Positions 63,101 to 64,000 of a stretch of 64,000 nucleotides of DNA are shown here, one piece after another. The notes under the pieces are model-generated. The model ran no database searches and was not told the origin of the DNA. It saw only the letters and a program-made list of their open reading frames with translations. A program made the position numbers and the translations under genes. How positions within the stretch are numbered: position 1 is the first letter of the stretch; each line of letters opens with the position of its first letter. The stretch is from contig NZ_JAILMR010000114.1 in assembly GCF_024692365.1 (NCBI RefSeq), forward strand, positions 1 through 64,000. Direction: 5' to 3'. Source of the stretch: Ruminococcus sp. (lineage in GTDB: Bacteria; Bacillota; Clostridia; Oscillospirales; Ruminococcaceae).

Positions 63101-64000
63101 TACAAGATCGACCATAGCTTTTTCATTCTCCATCATCAGTGACACACGCTGGTCTGCTGTTTCAGGATCTTCAATAATGAGTTCGCCGATATTGGTTTCT
63201 AAGGAGTTCGCAGTGAAATAGTAGGTATTTTTGTTATCAAATTTATCCCATACAATTATCTTGGGCACAGCATTATAAGGAGGCAGATTTATACCTCTGA
63301 ATACACATTCACCTGTTTTGTCGTCAAGAGTTCCTAGGTATTTATTACTGCCCCAAACAAGTTCTGCTCCCGCTACACCGCAGCCATACTCGTTATCCTT
63401 TACAGTGATGGTGATATTGATCTTTTCATTGCCAAAAAGTCCGTAATTTCTAAAAGTCAGATGAGGTTTTTCATCTTTCTTTTCGCCTTGATCGTTTTTG
63501 GCTTTAGCGATATTTTTAAGGATCTTGTTCTCCTTGGTCTGAGATTTCTCTTTATCCTTTTCTTCTTTATCCGTCCATATAGTATACTGAGCTCTGTTAT
63601 ACTCTGCATCACATATGGTTGGAGCATCAGCGTCAACATAGAATGCACTATATTGATCACCAAGTTCTTGTACTGCAACATCTATTCCCGGAAGGTTAAT
63701 TACATTTCCTGAGATGTCATACTTACCTGTTGGCAGACCCTCTATAGGAATAGCGAAGCTATCATCTTTTACGGCATTTTTTCTGTCATACTTCTCACTA
63801 TGATTGGTTATTGTTTCTTCTTTACCATTTTCGTCATTTTTCTTTGTTATATCGATGTTATGAGATACAAGACCATTATTATCATGTAGTGAAAAAGTCA
63901 GCTCACTATCTTTTGAATTACCAAAGAGAAAGTATTCATGGCCATCAACAACAATTTTATCCGCATTTTTGCCCGATTGTCCTATAGTGACAACAGGTCG
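60110..64000 (-). CDS. Giant surface protein with Ig-like repeats, 5' end missing
   Basis: At least 1296 residues are visible; the frame stays open through 64000, so the start lies outside. I read it across 63269-64000, where no ATG, GTG or TTG occurs in frame; the GTG at 63268 is internal. At least five domains of about 110-130 residues contain the core DxAGN and DKTxPxI (for example DLAGNPGT, DNAGNSSR, DRAGNQGE, DMAGNKSE, DKAGNMR), typical of bacterial Ig-like folds on surface proteins. The C-terminus has a membrane helix (IWIGTGAAMLIMTVGGVTA) and a basic RGRRRR tail, without LPXTG. Adhesin, envelope or carbohydrate-binding roles are likely; not tested. Confidence 0.88.
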   Translation of the reverse strand, partial: RPVVTIGQSGKNADKIVVDGHEYFLFGNSKDSELTFSLHDNNGLVSHNIDITKKNDENGKEETITNHSEKYDRKNAVKDDSFAIPIEGLPTGKYDISGNVINLPGIDVAVQELGDQYSAFYVDADAPTICDAEYNRAQYTIWTDKEEKDKEKSQTKENKILKNIAKAKNDQGEKKDEKPHLTFRNYGLFGNEKINITITVKDNEYGCGVAGAELVWGSNKYLGTLDDKTGECVFRGINLPPYNAVPKIIVWDKFDNKNTYYFTANSLETNIGELIIEDPETADQRVSLMMENEKAMVDLVVDKGIDVDGKQWYDNNVPYKIVVRDRGVYRSGLKEVNVYNDAINPENPFITETSYNDGNKEVKFEDVRYSNDIAQYSYEISEEGNYILTAEVVDNAGNSSRKTKSINIDKTNPEITEFIINGTSEKAPFVHDDTYGYFFKNDATIRVYVNDPGNSSGIAYVTLYKNEAGGNEINWTVDRTMLKSDNNRQYAEFQIPKGFKGHIAAEVFDNVGRHSEKLGPDGAVVEDDQLHSEHATVTITPLGESVNGFYNHALALNVTVKDTFSGISNIEWSIGKDNKSGHLNASTYDMSLISDQPVDEKIVSTDANLITEVSFQLLVEADESDNPVNVTMTDNAGNTMSSSAQYSLDLTAPAVSTSLGNNDAKNGMYYDKDQQVNLSIVEKNFNGSDAKVLVNGVEQKVAWSGDDSGNGLTHTAKVDLTEDGEYNIKVEYKDLAGNPGTYDPGQHFIIDKTKPVITNNFADFKTGTPDEISGSTELYYNNQGDRKAAFEINVTEKNFVEEDLNIRVFSKSAGSSHKENKDEEWFETRPEYTWTHDTAKDSHRLSFELKEDGVYKIEVTPVDRAGNQGELAEGSDTKTDIFEVDTTAPVLGARNEGDYSELTEDKYKALAVYDIDRFEDEAPYVEFTDTNLYRLEYEMTTFKPTYSGGREIGKILPEEKKSDEKYSAFEKDKAIDIAKSDKALEQDVIRYTVPDFEEDGVYAVKLYAVDMAGNKSEISDNTYVRMMNTSMLAYIENSNKVNCTGWYSFEDEEYGPISKQPTSFDDLDIVMFSKAGSAPKLLLVDKDTEAETDTHATADGVSLIEDELYMVDATKYKLSGEYFATNFTEDTDTRLYLRAENNGEYVDLGEMYIDNTKPECAVPDYLSNWGWLRGSGEKTITFSNISEILDEKETVVYINGQEVTANGLRAAVDGKEVVAAYNAKDDSLSVTLPSGTYSIGAKLVDKAGNMRIITEVEHFSVGNQRIWIGTGAAMLIMTVGGVTAVARGRRRRLSNK

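Noticed and set aside
1-64000. tRNA or rRNA genes
   Set aside because: I looked for the GGTTCGA-type T-loop and conserved rRNA stretches and found none that fold as a tRNA or match.

Overview
The window looks like chromosomal DNA of a Gram-positive, anaerobic Clostridia, most likely a Ruminococcus-type gut or rumen bacterium. This is an inference from gene content: a secreted dockerin protein, BspA-type leucine-rich repeats, a clostripain-like lipoprotein, an anaerobic GlpA/GlpB/DUF1667 set, a HacA-type LeuC, strong AGGAGG ribosome binding sites and near-consensus promoters with 17-base spacers. No rRNA, tRNA, CRISPR array, transposase or phage module was found. Gene starts below were moved to the codon that fits the Shine-Dalgarno site where the longest reading frame did not.

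Layout. 1-9.1 kb: a SleB-type hydrolase, then a minus-strand run of ychF, a Cys-tailed membrane protein, an orphan FtsX permease, trpS, a lipoprotein, a membrane protein and an aminotransferase. 9.1-9.6 kb: a gene-free stretch with a candidate small RNA. 9.6-12.6 kb: GlpA-like, GlpB-like and DUF1667. 12.7-16.7 kb: a zinc uptake operon (Fur-family regulator, ZnuA, ZnuC, ZnuB and an extra lipoprotein) with a palindromic candidate operator. 16.7-21.8 kb: a minimal dockerin protein with a terminator-like leader, a KynB-like cyclase, a long structured leader before a cytoplasmic leucine-rich-repeat protein, and a small alarmone synthetase. 21.9-31.8 kb: a hydrolase, small membrane proteins, a flavin oxidoreductase, a REC-HD-GYP-HPt protein with a lone receiver, a nucleotidyltransferase, leuC-unknown-leuD, and an L,D-transpeptidase. 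31.9-39.2 kb: a coiled-coil protein with coaD and rsmD, a short-chain dehydrogenase, an anchored surface protein and a TerD fusion. 40.4-46.7 kb: DUF5662, a LacI-like sensor joined to GGDEF, a phosphodiesterase, three small cytosolic proteins, a C39-like protein lacking its cysteine, and a lipoprotein. 47-64 kb: clostripain-LRR lipoprotein, TrpB2, MATE pump, lipoprotein, two-component system, second orphan FtsX permease, and a very large Ig-like surface protein that runs off the right edge.

The most unusual content is intergenic. Two mosaic palindromic elements (39307-39941 and about 56896-57512) share a nested layout: outer palindromic arms, GCGCGGGC-framed cassettes, a 9-bp hairpin with a conserved 12-base loop, and a conserved centre. 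Hairpin stems differ between copies by compensating changes while the loop stays constant, and the centre is inverted relative to the arms in one copy compared with the other. One cassette carries TACCAAA heptamers 20 bp apart. A third intergenic region (42873-43142) is an array of the same heptamer held in a 20-bp register over 220 bp. I did not recognise a described repeat family and suggest these belong to one system of structured, possibly invertible DNA with phased protein-binding sites.

How the genes work together: nucleotide second messengers are well represented (c-di-GMP synthesis and hydrolysis, and (p)ppGpp). Many products face the cell surface (lipoproteins, Ig-like, dockerin, peptidoglycan enzymes), which fits an organism that senses and remodels its envelope. 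The zinc operon and the leucine genes are compact metabolic units.
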